Assembly: GCA_037903355.1 (NCBI GenBank)
Contig: JBAJFE010000002.1
Location: 353,482 to 417,481 of the forward strand
Direction of reading: 5' to 3'
Length of the DNA: 64,000 nt
DNA from: Trichuris trichiura
Lineage: Eukaryota > Nematoda > Enoplea > Trichinellida > Trichuridae
The notes under the pieces were generated by a model. The model was not told where the DNA came from. It did not search any database and worked only from the letters and a program-made list of their open reading frames with translations. Below, piece by piece: positions 53,170 to 63,999 of the stretch (position 1 is its first letter; every line of letters begins with the position of its first letter). The translations under genes and the position numbers were made by a program.

Positions 53170-54230
53170 ACTGATCAAGGCGCTACCCACCGTTCAACTA
53201 TACGTGGACGGCGTTCAACGAGAGGTACTAGTGGATACGGGCTGTTCGAAGTGCGTCGCCCACGTCTCATGCTGCAAAAGACCGAGGAAAGAGTTTACAA
53301 GCGTGATAGCAGTTGATGGCAGAGAGTTTCAGTGCGAAGGCTCTGGCACCACGCATCTGCAAGCAACCGAAGGCGTTCCAGTGGAGCTAAGAATTATTGC
53401 GACGTGCGTGAAGCCGCTAGGCTTTGATTTCATCCTCGGCATGAACGGAATTACCGCTCTGGGGGGAGGGGGGAGTGATCGTGGACAGTCAGAGGTACGT
53501 TCAACTTGGACTAGGAAGTTCCGTGGCTTCCACAACCGTTGATGTAGGCCGTCGAGGTGGACCACCAGTCGTCGATGTGGACCTCAAATTAGATGAGAGT
53601 GACTTCGCGGCGTCGTATAGTGAAGATACGCGTTCTTGGACAGCCGTATGGAAATGGTCAGAAGGTGCAGAGCTGAGCGTACTGCGGAACATCGCAGAGG
53701 AATACCATCTAGCTGATGGGGCCAGAGCACCGTACGAAAAAGAACTGGAGATGTGGATCCAAAACGGTTGGTTAGTACCATATGATGAGTGCAAGTATGT
53801 GCAGCTAAAGGACTGGTGCCTCTAATGGCAGTCGTTCAGCGGAACAAGAGCAATGTTCGACCCGTGATGGACTTCAGGGAGCCGAACGACTATATCGAAA
53901 CCCACGGCTGACTCCGATGTGTGCGCTCAGAAACTGCATGAGTGTAGGCAGCAGGGTGCAAATGTTTCTGTGATCGACCTGAACAAGGCATACTTGCAGA
54001 TTGGCATTAACAAATCCCTGTGGCAGTATCAGACTGTAGTACTTAAACGGCGCAGGTATTGCCTGACTCGCCCGGGCTTCGGCTTAAACGTGGCTCCGTT
54101 TATCATGAAGGCTGTGGAGAAGTGCGTGCTCTCCCAGGACCCGAACGTGGAAAAAGGTACCTCCGCCTACATTGACGACATTCTGGTGAATGAAGATGTC
54201 GTTGGAGCCTGCCAGGTGTAACAGCACCTT
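53170..54230 (+). pseudogene. Gypsy-B protease and reverse transcriptase, broken
   Basis: ALPTVQLYVDGVQREVLVDT, then GCSKCVAHVSCC (aspartic protease), LGFDFILGMNGITALGG, RSWTAVWKWSEGAELSVLRN, EMWIQNGWLVPYDECK. A frame break near 53820 follows, then DVCAQKLHECRQQ, VSVIDLNKAYLQIGINKSLW (motif A), GFGLNVAPFIMKAVEKCVL (motif B) and AYIDDILVNE (54165-54194). A stop ends it near 54220. Confidence 0.85.
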
Positions 54231-54848
54231 GCGCGTTATGGGCTGTCATGCAAGGCTCACGAGCGCGTCGCTGACGAAGTTCGAGTCCTGGGCTTCAGAG
54301 TTTGGCGCGAGCACGGTCAGATGACGTGGAAGAGAGACAACCAGGTTCCCACTGTGCCAGACCAATTGACTCGTCGGAACGTATTCTCCTACTGCGGGAA
54401 TTTAGTTGGTCACCTCCCTGTCTGCGGCTGGCTACGAGTCGCAACTGCGTTCGCCAAGAGGAAAGCCATTGACGCCACAGCGAGCTGGGACGAGGTTATT
54501 GACGACGATGACGAGTTAAGAGCGCTTCTCCGAAAGATCTGCGCTGAAGTGAAGGTTCGAGATCCGGCAAGAGGAAGATGGGACGTATCCGGCATTGAGG
54601 CGAGAGTCTGGGTGGATGTCAGCTCTCTAGCCGTCGGAGTGGCCCTTGAGGTCGGCGGTTCTATCGTGAAAGACGCCTCCCGGCTTCACCGGGATGAAGC
54701 CTGCCACATAAATATGGCTGAGCTTGATGCCGTCATTAAGGGCTTCAACCTGGCTTTATCATGGCAGATGAACGTCATTGAGCTCATGACGGACTCATCG
54801 ACAGTCCATCGATGGATTTCAGATGGCCTGTCATACGGAGACGAATAG
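54230..54848 (+). pseudogene. Gypsy-B connection and RNase H domain
   Basis: RVLGFRVWREHGQMTWKRDN, LTRRNVFSYCGNLVGHLPVC, RVWVDVSSLAVGVALEV (the family's D-A/V-S start), HINMAELDAVIKGFNLALSW and IELMTDSSTVHRWISDGLS. The frame is open to 54846 and then shifts by deletion relative to Gypsy-A, which has about 25 more residues here. Confidence 0.82.
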
Positions 54849-54859
54849 GCATTGTGCTA

Positions 54860-56071
54860 TCCCTGGTTGAAGAATGCGGCCTGAACCTGAAAATTTCGCT
54901 GGTGAAGTCCGCGGTCAACAAATCTGATGCGCTGACAAGAATCCCACAGCGCTGGTCCGGATCGTCCAAGACGTCAGTGCATGCGTGCGCGCTAACCGTC
55001 GACTCAAGCGTCGAGCAGATCATTGCCAAGGTTCACCATAATGCAGGCCATCCCGGTTTGAGGCGAACGCTCTATTTTACCAGGCGGGTCTGCCCGTTTT
55101 TATCGAAGCAGCAAGTTCGGCAAGTTGTCACCAACTGTGAGGCTTGCGAGTCCATTGACCCCGCGCCTGTGAAGTAGAAGCGCGGGAAGCTGAACGTGGA
55201 AAGAGTGGGGCAGAGGTTGGGGATGGATATCACCCATTTCAGGGGAAGGCCATACCTAACCCTCATCGATTGTGGACCGTCGCGATTCTCTATTTGGCGC
55301 CCCTTGAGGCTGCAAACGAGCGCTGACGTGGTAGAACAACTGGAAACCGTCTTCTATGAGCGTGGAGCTCCGGTAGAGTTGCTCACAGATAACGACACGG
55401 CCTTTCGCAGCAAGACGTTCGCTCAGCTGGCAGCCCGGTGGAATGTCCGAATGCGACTAAGGTGCGCCCATGTCCCGTCAGGAAACGGAATAGACGAAAG
55501 ATGCCACCGCACTGTGAAGGTCATAGCCGCGAGGAAGGACTGCTCGATAGAGGAGGCGGTGTACTTATACAATATCACACCACGTGATGACCGAACCTCG
55601 CAGGCAACCCCGGCCAACGGCGTATACAAGTACGCCGTCAGGATTCAACAGTTAGACGTATCATCGAACGAGACGTCGCAGGAAAACACCCCGTACGTTG
55701 CCGGCGACGCAGTGTGTGTAAAGCCAGCAGGAATTCGATGTGACCGCGGATATCAGACAGGTACGGTGACGGGCGTTATATCAAGCCAGGCCGTGGAGGT
55801 CGACGGTCTCCCTCGTCATATTCGGGATCTACGTCCGCGTGCACCAGCAGTAGACTCATCGAGCGCATTGGAAAGCAGCCAGGACGACGAGAGTATCCTT
55901 ACTTTCCCCACGCGGTCTGAAACAACGGAGACGCCTTCCGGCCAGATCAACCACCCGCCGGAACAGGAACGAATGCGCTCAGCAAGGATGCGCAAGCCTC
56001 GCACATTCGCTTGTTGTGATTGCACATCGGGGGGAGTGTGCTGCATAACAAGTCTGACATCAGGTAATTAA
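54860..56071 (+). pseudogene. Gypsy-B integrase, nearly intact
   Basis: SLVKSAVNKSDALTRIPQRW; zinc region HHNAGHPGLRRTLYF and CEACESIDPAPVK, stop TAG (about 55175); then core LGMDITHFRGRPYLTLIDCG (Asp), LLTDNDTAFRSKTFAQLAAR (Asp), HVPSGNGIDERCHRTVKVIA (Glu), YNITPRDDRTSQATPANGVY and a C-terminal GDAVCVKPAGIRCDRGY module. Only one stop separates it from RNase H; all three catalytic residues are present. Confidence 0.88.
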
Positions 56072-56309
56072 GCGCCAGCGGGCAAGATTTCGCAGCTGTT
56101 GTTATCGTGAGACCAGATGTTTTTCCTTCTAAGGCTGGGTGCCACCTGTTGTTGTTATGATTAGCCCCGCGTTGACCTTAAGGGTATGTAAGAGCAATGA
56201 CAAGCCAACGTGGGCAGTGTGCATAGTTCGTGGTACCGACCAAGTTGTCGACCGTTGTCATTGCGATATCGTTTTCAGGTAAATCGTTGCGAATCAGAGC
56301 GTTGCTACA
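56039..56309 (+). repeat. Gypsy-B 3' LTR
   Basis: 271 bp, preceded by the purine tract CGGGGGGAGTG. The TATA equivalent is mutated to TATGTAAG near 56185. Confidence 0.88.
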
Positions 56310-57408
56310 TAGTGGCCGTGTATGCAAACTGCAGCGCAGCTTGTTTGGTCCGAAACAAGCACCGCGATACTGGAATCCTTGATCCAAGGAATTTATTCGC
56401 AAACAAAAGCTGGAGCAGTGTCATGCCGATCCATGCTTATTTGTGCGCATAGAAAGAGGAAAGAAATTTATTGTCGCCATTTACGTTGATGATCTTGTTG
56501 CTGGATCTAGCAACGAAGAGCTGAAACAATTTCTGGAAAGGCTGCAACAAAAATTTAAAATCACCGTTGGTTCCTTGGACTGCTTTTTGGGTATGCAAAT
56601 CAAACGCGGAAGTGATGGCTCAGTGTTCGTCGGCCAGAAGGGATACTGTGAAAAGATCCTGAATAAATTTAATATGGCAGGAGCAAACAGGGTATCGACT
56701 CCATGCGTTAAGCATACGCCAGAAACAGAGGAAAAACTGGATGCCAAGGTGCCCTACCGTAGTGCTGTAGGAAGCCTCATGTACTTAGCGATAGCCACTC
56801 GACCGGACATTGCTTTCGCTGTCAGTACTGCATCGCAAAAGCCCGAGTCGCCAACAAAGACAGACTGGGAAGCGGTCAAACGCATTTTTAAATATCTGCG
56901 TGGAACGGCGGACTTCGTAATCCTGTATAAAGGGAAAGTCAGTTCTAGAGGCTACAGCGAAGCAGATTTTGCTGGAGATGTCAAACATCGAAAGTCGACG
57001 AGTGGAGTTGTCTGCAAGTACAACGGTGCGATTATCACCTGGTTAAGTAATAAGCAGCAATTAACGGCGTTGTCGACCTGTGAAGCCGAATATATTGCCG
57101 CAAGTGAAGGAGCGAAGGAAGTTATTTGTATAACAGGACTGTTAAACGAACTGGGGATCAAATTAAAAACGCCAGTGCTAAAAGTCGACAACGCAGGAGC
57201 CGAGAAGCTGGTACACAATCCGGAATTCCATAAGCGGACAAAGCATATCGCTGTTAAGTACCACTTCGTGCGAGAGAAGTTCCTGAATTGCGACTTGGAC
57301 ATTCAGCGTGTCGCAAGCACGGATCAATTGGCAGACATTATGACGAAGCCACTAGGCCGTATCCGTTTTCACGAACTGCGTGAAGGATTAGGGCTTTCTC
57401 ATGTGTAG
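56310..57408 (+). CDS. Copia RT C-terminal part and RNase H, open
   Basis: RVCKLQRSLFGPKQAPRYWN, stop (about 56369), KLEQCHADPCLFVRIERGKK, IVAIYVDDLVAGSS (motif C, 56473-56514), YRSAVGSLMYLAIATRPDIA, then RNase H: RGYSEADFAGDVKHRKSTSG, LSTCEAEYIAASEGAKEV and the end LADIMTKPLGRIRFHELREG. From 56443 the frame is open for 321 codons to TAG at 57406-57408. Confidence 0.88.
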
Positions 57409-57475
57409 CCTTGTAATGCTTGCGTGTTTGGCAGCGGATAATTTCCATATTTGACTCACTCAGTTTGAGAGGAAG

Positions 57476-57713
57476 TGTTGAGGAATGCAAACTGACTGGT
57501 CAATATGAGCGTATCAATTACGCGTGTCAGGATGACTGACGTTTTGCGGATTGCCAATTTTGCGACACGCCGGTCGCTGCCTAGTTGCTCGCTCTCTCTC
57601 TACTCGCTAGTTTTCGCTTTCGCTGAATACTCATGCTTGTTAGTTAGGCGTGTGCTGACGGTAAAGTAGACTTCCTAACCGAACTCTGAGTGCTGCCATA
57701 TAAATTTACAACA
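57476..57713 (+). repeat. Copia 3' LTR
   Basis: 238 bp, preceded by the purine tract GAGAGGAAG and followed by the second GATCA. It differs from the 5' LTR by small indels and substitutions. Confidence 0.9.
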
Positions 57714-57718
57714 GATCA

Positions 57719-59196
57719 GCTGACAACAAAGCCGACACCCTAACCAGGTTCCTAAAGCGATGGTTAGCCCCCACGGGATCTAGTGAAAAGGCGGTCTGCG
57801 CCGCGGCAGACGGCAACGTTTCGTCTGAACGCCTGATTGCGGAATTGGATCGCGTTTCAGGCCATCCGGGCATACGGCGCACGCTGTACTTTGCCCGCCG
57901 TCGTGACCCAAGGATATCCAAACGTGATGTCAGCAGCGTTGTGGGCAAGTGCGACTTTGCCGCTCTATCGACCCGGCTCCTGCCAAATGGAGGCATGGAG
58001 TGCCAGAGGTTTCTAGGGTGTGGCAAAGAGTTGAAATTGATGTCGCGCACTGCGGAAGTGAGCTATACTTGACCCTGATTGACTGTGGGCCCTCGCGGTT
58101 CGCATTCTGGCGCCGTCTGCACCAACGCTCTAGCGCTGACGTCGCGCAGCAGTTGGAATCAATTTTTTGCGAACGCGGCGCGCCTGACGAATTACTAGCA
58201 AACAATGACACCGCATTCCGGAATCGCGAGGTCGCTCGGCTGGCTGAACGATGCGGGACATGCCTCCGTTTTTGATGCGCTTATGCCCCAAGTGGGAACG
58301 GCATAATAGAGCGGTGCAACAGAACAATCAAGGTGATCGCGGCAAAAGCAGGATGCTCAGCGCAGGAGGCAGTCTATCGGTACAATCGTATGCCAGGAAA
58401 TGATCGCTCTTCAGCCACCGCTCCCGCCAATGCAGTCTACCGATGCTCGATGAACGACCGAAACGAAGCAACGGTTAGCAGCGTTGCCCAAAATTCGCAC
58501 TGCCCGTATACGGTCGGCGACGCCGTCGGGGTGAAGTCGCGCGGCGGGAGATGCGACGCCCGCTACGACGAGGGCGTAGTCACCAGACTTGTCTCGGACC
58601 ATGCAGTGAAAGTCGATGGAGTGCCGCGCCACGTTCGCGACATCCGTCGCCATGGTTTCGTCCTGGTCTCTCCTGCGAGACCGACGCATAATGCCGATGA
58701 CGACGGCGATGTCAGTGGTCCCATTGCAGATTGGAGCAGGGAGCCCGCAGGCATTATGACTGGCACCAGTATAGAACCGCGACTCCTACATCAGCCCGCC
58801 TCTAAGCGCAGAGCAACACAAGCCCAAGCAGTCCGGCGCCGTTCGACAAGGAGGCTCTGGCCTCGGCATTGTCTGCTTCAGGATTGTGTCTCTAGTGAGA
58901 GCTCCACGGTTGGTGAGCGCGTCCTGAGCAGCGCAGACGCCAGAGATCTGGACCCCACACTGGCGCCAGACAGGGAAGGCCAAAACATGCCCTTGGCAGA
59001 GACAGATGCCGGCATGACACTACCTGATTTAGAAGCACTCTCTGAGGCTCCCGAAGAAGAACAGGTGGGCTTAACAACAATGACCGTGGTGACCGAAATG
59101 GTAGTCATACCAATGATGCCAGAACCACCTGACCAACAACCAGCGAAACACAGCGCCCGAATTCGCCGACGCCGCTTCCACATTAACAGTGATTAG
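57719..59196 (+). pseudogene. Gypsy-A integrase and tail, broken
   Basis: It reads GHPGIRRTLYFARR, a frameshift near 57955, CRSIDPAPAKW, VEIDVAHCGSELYLTLIDCG (first Asp), DELLANNDTAFR where relatives have TDND (second catalytic Asp replaced by Asn), a stop at about 58273-58275, then YAPSGNGIIERCNRTIKVIA (Glu). The long open C-terminal tail 58333-59196 contains a chromodomain-like 'GDAVGVKS..GRCDARYDEG.V' module followed by low-complexity sequence. It is inactive. Confidence 0.85.
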
Positions 59197-59211
59197 AAAA
59201 TTAAGGGGGAG

Positions 59212-59573
59212 TGTGGCGGATAACCCGGGGTCTGGGTCAGCCAACGGTGGCTTGACCTAGGAGGGCATCGATGCTGGCGCTCTTGACGTAAGCAGCGCTG
59301 AACGACGTTCCCCATGCCCCATGACACGAAGCTCATGTCGAAAGCAGGCACAGTCAGCCAATGGGTATGCGACCTGGCCAGATCCCGCGGACGGGACTAT
59401 AAAAGGAGCAGGACGGACGACGGACGATGGTCCGTAGGACGAAGGGAAGTTGTATGTTCGAAGACATTCTTGTTTATACTCAGTTCGTTAGTGTTCCTCA
59501 ATAAAGGCAAAGCAAAGCCTTTGTGTACTAGCAGCTTTACGCGTGCAAGTCCATACGGTGCATATAAACTACA
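59212..59573 (+). repeat. Gypsy-A 3' LTR
   Basis: It starts TGTGGCGGATAACCC after the purine tract AAATTAAGGGGGAG and ends TATAAACTACA. TATAAAAGG is at 59398-59406. Followed by the second GACCG. Confidence 0.9.
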
Positions 59574-59578
59574 GACCG

Positions 59579-60377
59579 TTTCATCAAGCCGTGTCGTCAA
59601 AGCATAGTCGATTTTCAACGACAAGTCGTTCCCCTCGTAGAAGTTTGCACCATTAGCGTCTCCTATGGTAGTGTTGAGGGACGTCTCTGACTACGTATCG
59701 CTAAGGGTCGACGAAATAAATTCCTAGGTAGTGATTGGTTCGACACACTGGGCATTCGCCTTGTTGGTATTCACCAGACCAACAGTGATCCAGTGGATTA
59801 CGTTTTGCAAGAGTTCCCAGACATCTTCGAATCTGATTCATGCGCAAACACGGGACTTCCAGTGCCCCTGCGATTGGAGTTAACCATGGCCCCAATCTAG
59901 CTGAAAACAAGAAGAGTTCCAGTTGCGTTAGTCCCAAAGATCGATGCGGAAATTGATCGGCTCCTACTACAGGGCATAGTGGAACCGACAGAAAATGTGG
60001 AATGGGCTACACCTGTCGTTCCCGTGATGAAGCAGAACGACGAATTGCGTTTGTGTGTCGACTATAAATGTACCATTAATAAGGCTTTGAGGCAACACGC
60101 GTATCCTATTCCACAAGTGGACCGGCTCCTGAATGAGTAAGCTGGGGATGAACTTTACGCAAAACTGGTCTTAGCAAACGCTTATCATCAGATTCACGTG
60201 GACGATAAGTCGGCGGACGCCCAAACGATCGTTACGCATCAGAGTACTTTCCGCGTAAAATGCCTACAGTCCGGCTTATGCACTGCGCCAGGCATTTTCC
60301 AGTCATGCATGGAAAAATTACTGCGTGATGTTCCAGGAGTAACCCCGTCATTTGACAATATCTTGATCAAGGCTGAC
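59579..60377 (+). pseudogene. Gypsy-C protease end and reverse transcriptase, first part
   Basis: SDWFDTLGIRLVGIHQTN, LQEFPDIFESDSCANTGLPV, stop in 'MAPI*LKTRRVPVALVPK', EIDRLLLQGIVEPTENVEWA, TPVVPVMKQNDELRLCVDYK, YPIPQVDRLLNE, stop, ELYAKLVLANAYHQIHVDD (motif A region), QSGLCTAPGIFQSCMEKLLR (motif B) and SFDNILIKAD at the position of YxDD. It is cut by the Merlin relative at 60377. Confidence 0.82.
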
Positions 60378-61320
60378 GGGTCTAGTATGTTTCGCGGGCG
60401 CCGGAAGTGTAGCCGGCTTCTTCAAAGCGTTATCTGCGAATCTACGGCGTAATAAATGGTTGTTATCGGCGCAACAGGACGGACGTTATCGTCAGGTTTA
60501 GTGAAAGGATGGAATTTAGCAGATGTGCATGCATTCAAGTTACGGGAAACACAATGGGGCCTGCAGGTGTTCAAGCTGAGACGTCGTCTAGGAATTCCTG
60601 AAAACATCGCAGGTCAACTTTCCGAGCTGAGGCGTGCCTTGGTAGACAGGGTAAATCTCATTCTGCTTTATGTCTGTCCCGGGATCTAGTGACAACTTGC
60701 CATCGACAAGTGGAGGCACCGTAAGGAGGCATTGACGCCTTCTGCCTGATTAGGTACACCCGAGTGAACCCGTTGGATGCGCCTCCAGCGAAATCGACGC
60801 GTCGCCTTCGTCAGGCTGAGCGCCTGCGTTAGCAGTACGTATGCTTTTTCCCTTTTTGCGTTACTCATTCCTCGCTTGTTCAGTGATCGCTAAATAACGT
60901 TACTTTGTGCTATGCTTCTTGTCGTTTGCGCCACGGTCAAAACTGCAAAACCCAACAGCAGCAACGAACACGCGTCATGTTAAGGTTTAGGCTTAGGCTT
61001 AGGCTTAGGCTTAGGCTTAGGCTTAGGCTTAGGCTTAGTCTTAGGCTTAGGCTTAGGCTTAGGCTCAGGCTTAGGTTTAGGCTGAGGCTTAGGCAGGACA
61101 GGATGGCCGGCAGGGTTATAGGACGCACTTGGAAACAATTACCAGAACGGCCAACTGTTTCCAGATGTGCAGCGTTCCTTCGCTGATACGCATCGCTCGC
61201 GTGTGTACACAGTGAACAATAGCTTAGATCACCCATTGTTCAGGTGACGTAGTAATGATCACGTGACCGCCTTTGAAGTTGCCGCGTCTACTTCCGGCGC
61301 CCGCGAAACATACAAGACCC
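60378..61320. mobile_element. Non-autonomous Merlin relative with TTAGGC array, TSD AGGCTGAC
   Basis: 943 bp, termini GGGTCTAGTATGTTTCGCGG and ...CCGCGAAACATACAAGACCC with a perfect 8-bp duplication AGGCTGAC (60370-60377, 61321-61328). It splits Gypsy-C RT. It shares subterminal AACTTCAAAGGCGGTCACG with its relatives. The interior is similar to 42240-42660 in inverse orientation and holds the telomere-like array. Confidence 0.92.
60980..61094 (+). repeat. Telomere-type (TTAGGC)n array, about 18 degenerate units
   Basis: A continuous run of TTAGGC with variants TTAGTC, TCAGGC, TTAGGT and TGAGGC. TTAGGC is the canonical nematode telomere repeat. It lies inside a Merlin-type element with its own target duplication, so it is interstitial. 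Shorter related runs occur near 19370, 28590, 38097 and 41930 in relatives of the same element. Confidence 0.9.
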
Positions 61321-61328
61321 AGGCTGAC

Positions 61329-62100
61329 TCTGAGTTCACCTTAGCCGATGGTTTACGCGTTGTGTTTTCTCGTCTCCGTTCCGCAGGCCTCCGGGTGCGT
61401 AAAGATAAATGTCTGTTCGGTGCGTGAGACGTTGATTTCCTGGGCTACGGAGATGCTTCCGGAATTCATTCAACCATAGAGAAGGTGAAGGCAATTCACG
61501 AAGCTCCTACTCCTAAGCACAAAAAGGAGTTCCAAGGTTTTCTCGGTCTTCTGAACTTCTATCACAATTTCTTGAAAGACAAGGCTACTATTGCTGAACC
61601 GTTGCATGAGCTACTGCGAGGGAACATAAAATGGAATTGGACGCACAAGCACAAAAAGGCGTTCAAGAAGTTCAGGCAGCTGCTGTCGGACAAGAGCTTC
61701 CTGATATGATTTAATGAAACAATTCCCATTATCCTCGCATCTGATGCCTCACAATATGGGATCGGAGTGGTCCTAGCACACGAAATAGGTTAAGAAGCTC
61801 TGATCGCGTTTTACTCTCGCACAACGACAAGGCTGAACGGAACTACGCCCAAATCGATCAAGAGGCGCTGGCCACCGTCAGTGACGTAAAAAAATTCCAT
61901 GATTATTTGTATGGTCACAGGTTTACGATCGTCTCGGACCATAAACCACTGTTGGGGTTGTTCACTCCTTCTGAAGCTACGCCTCAGATACTCTCGCCGC
62001 GGTTGCTACCTGGTTGCAGCTACTGAGAGCTTACGACTATGAAATGATTTATCGACCAGGCAACGTAATTAGCTATGTGAATGCTGTGAGCCAGGGGTGA
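61329..62100 (+). pseudogene. Gypsy-C RT thumb and RNase H, broken
   Basis: RVVFSRLRSAGLRVRKDKCL, stop, VDFLGY, TIEKVKAIHEAPTPKHKKEF, QGFLGLLNFYHNFLKDKATI, AEPLHELLRG, stop near 61707, then IILASDASQYGIGVVLAHE (RNase H), a frameshift, DHKPLLGLFTPSEATPQILS and YRPGNVISYVNAVSQG. It ends before integrase at about 62096. Confidence 0.82.
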
Positions 62101-62213
62101 GGAGCCTTTTTGGTGTCGCAGGCCGTATAGAAGTTTACAAGACCGCTCGCGGGCCGAATGGAAAAAATGAAAAACAGCCTGCTTTATTTGCACGTATATT
62201 TATGAAGTCACCT

Positions 62214-63999
62214 CTACTGGGATGTTTGGAACTGCTTTTCTCTGGCGAGGCGTGCGATGTCAGCTCCTTCTGATGACGTTGCTACTTGCAGCTGGTTCAA
62301 CAGATTTGTGTTTGTGAGGCTCGTGCGCAGACGGCTCTTTGCGATTGTAAGTTTTGAAAAGAACAGCTCGCAGCAGTAGGTTGTTCCGAACACGGACGCG
62401 TAGTTCAAAGCATGTCTCCTCAAAACGGGAAATTCATCGTTGCTTATGTACCGCTTATAGAACTCAAGCAGCGGGAAGTTGTTGTATTTAGCTTTGAGCT
62501 CATCATCGCTTTGCAACTGAATGATCCCGTGCTGCAGTTCATCGGGTACATCAACTGAATCTACATTGAATGGAATGGCGAAGATGTTCAGTTGCGTCTG
62601 TCTACTTTTCACATCGTTGAATCTTTCGCCAAACGCCTCAAGTAGTTTGACACATTCACCGGCATACTTTGATGTCGTAGAAAGCTGCTGTCCCTGAAGT
62701 GTAGGGAAATGTACCATGTTGCCCTTTTCAAGTTGCTGTTTCCACAGTTTTAATTTAGCTTCAAATGCTTTCACGTTTGATACGAGTGAGCTGAGAAGCT
62801 GGTTCGGATTCTGCAGCTTGATATTAAGTTCCGACAAGTACTTGACAATGTCTACCATGAAAGCCAGGTCACATAGCCACTTTCTGTCACTTAGTTTTCT
62901 GACAGGTTTGCTTTCGGCCTCCATGAACTGCTTAACATCATCGCGCAGTTGGTAAAACCTCGATAGCATATTCCCGCGACTCAGCTAGCGAACTTCGCAA
63001 TGATAAACGAGATCTCCCTATTCGGAAGAAAGTTCATTTAAAAAATCTTTAAACAGGCGGTTATTAAGCCCTTTGCTCTTGATACAGTTTACGCACGACA
63101 CGACTACTGAAATCACATTGTTGAAACGCAGCGACCGTGCGCAGAGACTCTGTTGATGTACGATACAATGGGATACTATCAAATCGTTCGGATCAAGACC
63201 GAGATTATTCATTTCCTTTTCAACAAATGCAACTTGGCCTTTTTGCAAGCCAACCATTGCTGGAGCGCCGTCCGTAGTCAGACCACTTAATTTTTCAAAC
63301 TTTAACCCGAATCGTTCCATTGATAAAACGAGTTTCTCAAATATGTCCTCACCCCTTGTAGTGCTATGCATGGCTTCCAGTGATAAAAGTTCTTCTCGAG
63401 TCTCAAACTCTGCAGTTATCCCGCGAAGGAAAATGGCCAGTTGAGCGGTATTTGTTATGTCCGTAGTCTGGTCACAAGCCAGGGAAAAAAATTCAAAGTT
63501 ACCTGCAGTACGCTTCAACGTTTTTTCAATGTCATCTGCTAAGTCAGTGATCAGGTCTGAAACAGTTTTTCAAGATAAGCTAACACTTTCGAAAAGTTTT
63601 TTACTGGCTGGCGCTAGTAACTTCGCAGCTGCCACCATGCACTCTTTCACAAATTCACCCTCTGCATGGGGCTTCAACTTCTTTGCGATCATTTCGTTCA
63701 CTACGTAACTCGTTTGATGAACGCTGTACGCGTCGCAGTGTGAAAGCGGCTTGTTGCGACTCCAAATTCCGTTGAAGCGCACTGATTCTATCAAGACACT
63801 CTTGGCCTTTTAATTCCATCAATTTTCCATGTTTTGTGCTGCAATGCGCCTTTCCAGATTAGCTTTTTTCATAGCAGCTACTGAGTGGCCACAAAGAAGG
63901 CAAACGGGCTTGCCCTTAAGCTCTGAGAAAAAATAGTCATTCGTCCATTTCTTTTGAAAAATTCGACACTCCGCATCAACTTTTCTTTTGTTTGAATTG
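62214..63999 (-). pseudogene. hAT transposase of GTF2IRD2/Charlie type, runs off the window
   Basis: From 63999 leftward: FQKKWTNDYFFSELKGKPVC, then LLCGHSVAAMKKANLERR (BED-like finger), a frame change, LISALQRNLESQQ, ..YVVNEMIAKKLKPHAEGEFV, a stop near 63570, FEFFSLACDQTTDITNTAQL, LKFEKLSGLTTDGAPAMVGL, LIVSHCIVHQQSLCARSLRF, VVSCVNCIKSKGLNNRLF, a frame break near 62990, MLSRFYQLRDDVKQFMEAES and the dimerisation region YASVFGTTYCCELFFSKLTI. This is the group domesticated as GTF2IRD2. At least three frame breaks occur; the 5' end lies beyond 64000. Confidence 0.88.

Larger units (their letters stand above)
52107..56309 (+). mobile_element. Gypsy-B: Ty3/gypsy element inside Copia, TSD AAGTG/TAGTG
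   Basis: 271-bp LTRs (52107-52377, 56039-56309) start TGCTGMATAACAAG and end GTTGCTACA. The flanking pentamers match at 4 of 5 positions. Removing it rejoins Copia RT (GFDDG + SGRVCKLQRSLFG). The family is close to Gypsy-A in protein but has different LTRs. Confidence 0.88.
49529..57713 (+). mobile_element. Ty1/copia element inside Gypsy-A, TSD GATCA
   Basis: LTRs 49529-49765 and 57476-57713 with a perfect 5-bp duplication GATCA (49524-49528, 57714-57718). Excising it restores Gypsy-A reading. Gag, protease, RT and RNase H are present; the integrase region between protease and RT is missing. Gypsy-B (52107-56309) is inserted in RT and a further LTR-like piece lies in gag. Confidence 0.92.
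46633..59573 (+). mobile_element. Gypsy-A: Ty3/gypsy element, TSD GACCG
   Basis: LTRs of about 349 and 362 bp flank the element, with a perfect 5-bp duplication GACCG (46628-46632, 59574-59578). Coding order is gag, protease, RT, RNase H, integrase. The Copia element at 49529-57713 splits it at the end of RNase H. A third LTR of this family is the solo LTR at 37206. Stops and frameshifts make it inactive. Confidence 0.92.
44881..62100 (+). mobile_element. Gypsy-C: Ty3/gypsy element split by nested insertions
   Basis: The 5' LTR and primer-binding site at 44881, gag to about 46250 and start of protease, then pol at 59579-62100 in the same orientation. Between them lie a fold-back (46320-46584) and Gypsy-A (46633-59573, TSD GACCG). 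The Merlin relative 60378-61320 splits RT. The reading resumes after each insertion. Integrase and the 3' LTR are missing. That gag and pol come from one element is inferred from order, orientation and flanks. Confidence 0.7.

Noticed and set aside
60905..61186. Arg/Leu-repeat protein frame
   Set aside because: It is a translation of the TTAGGC array; six-base units always yield two-residue repeats.
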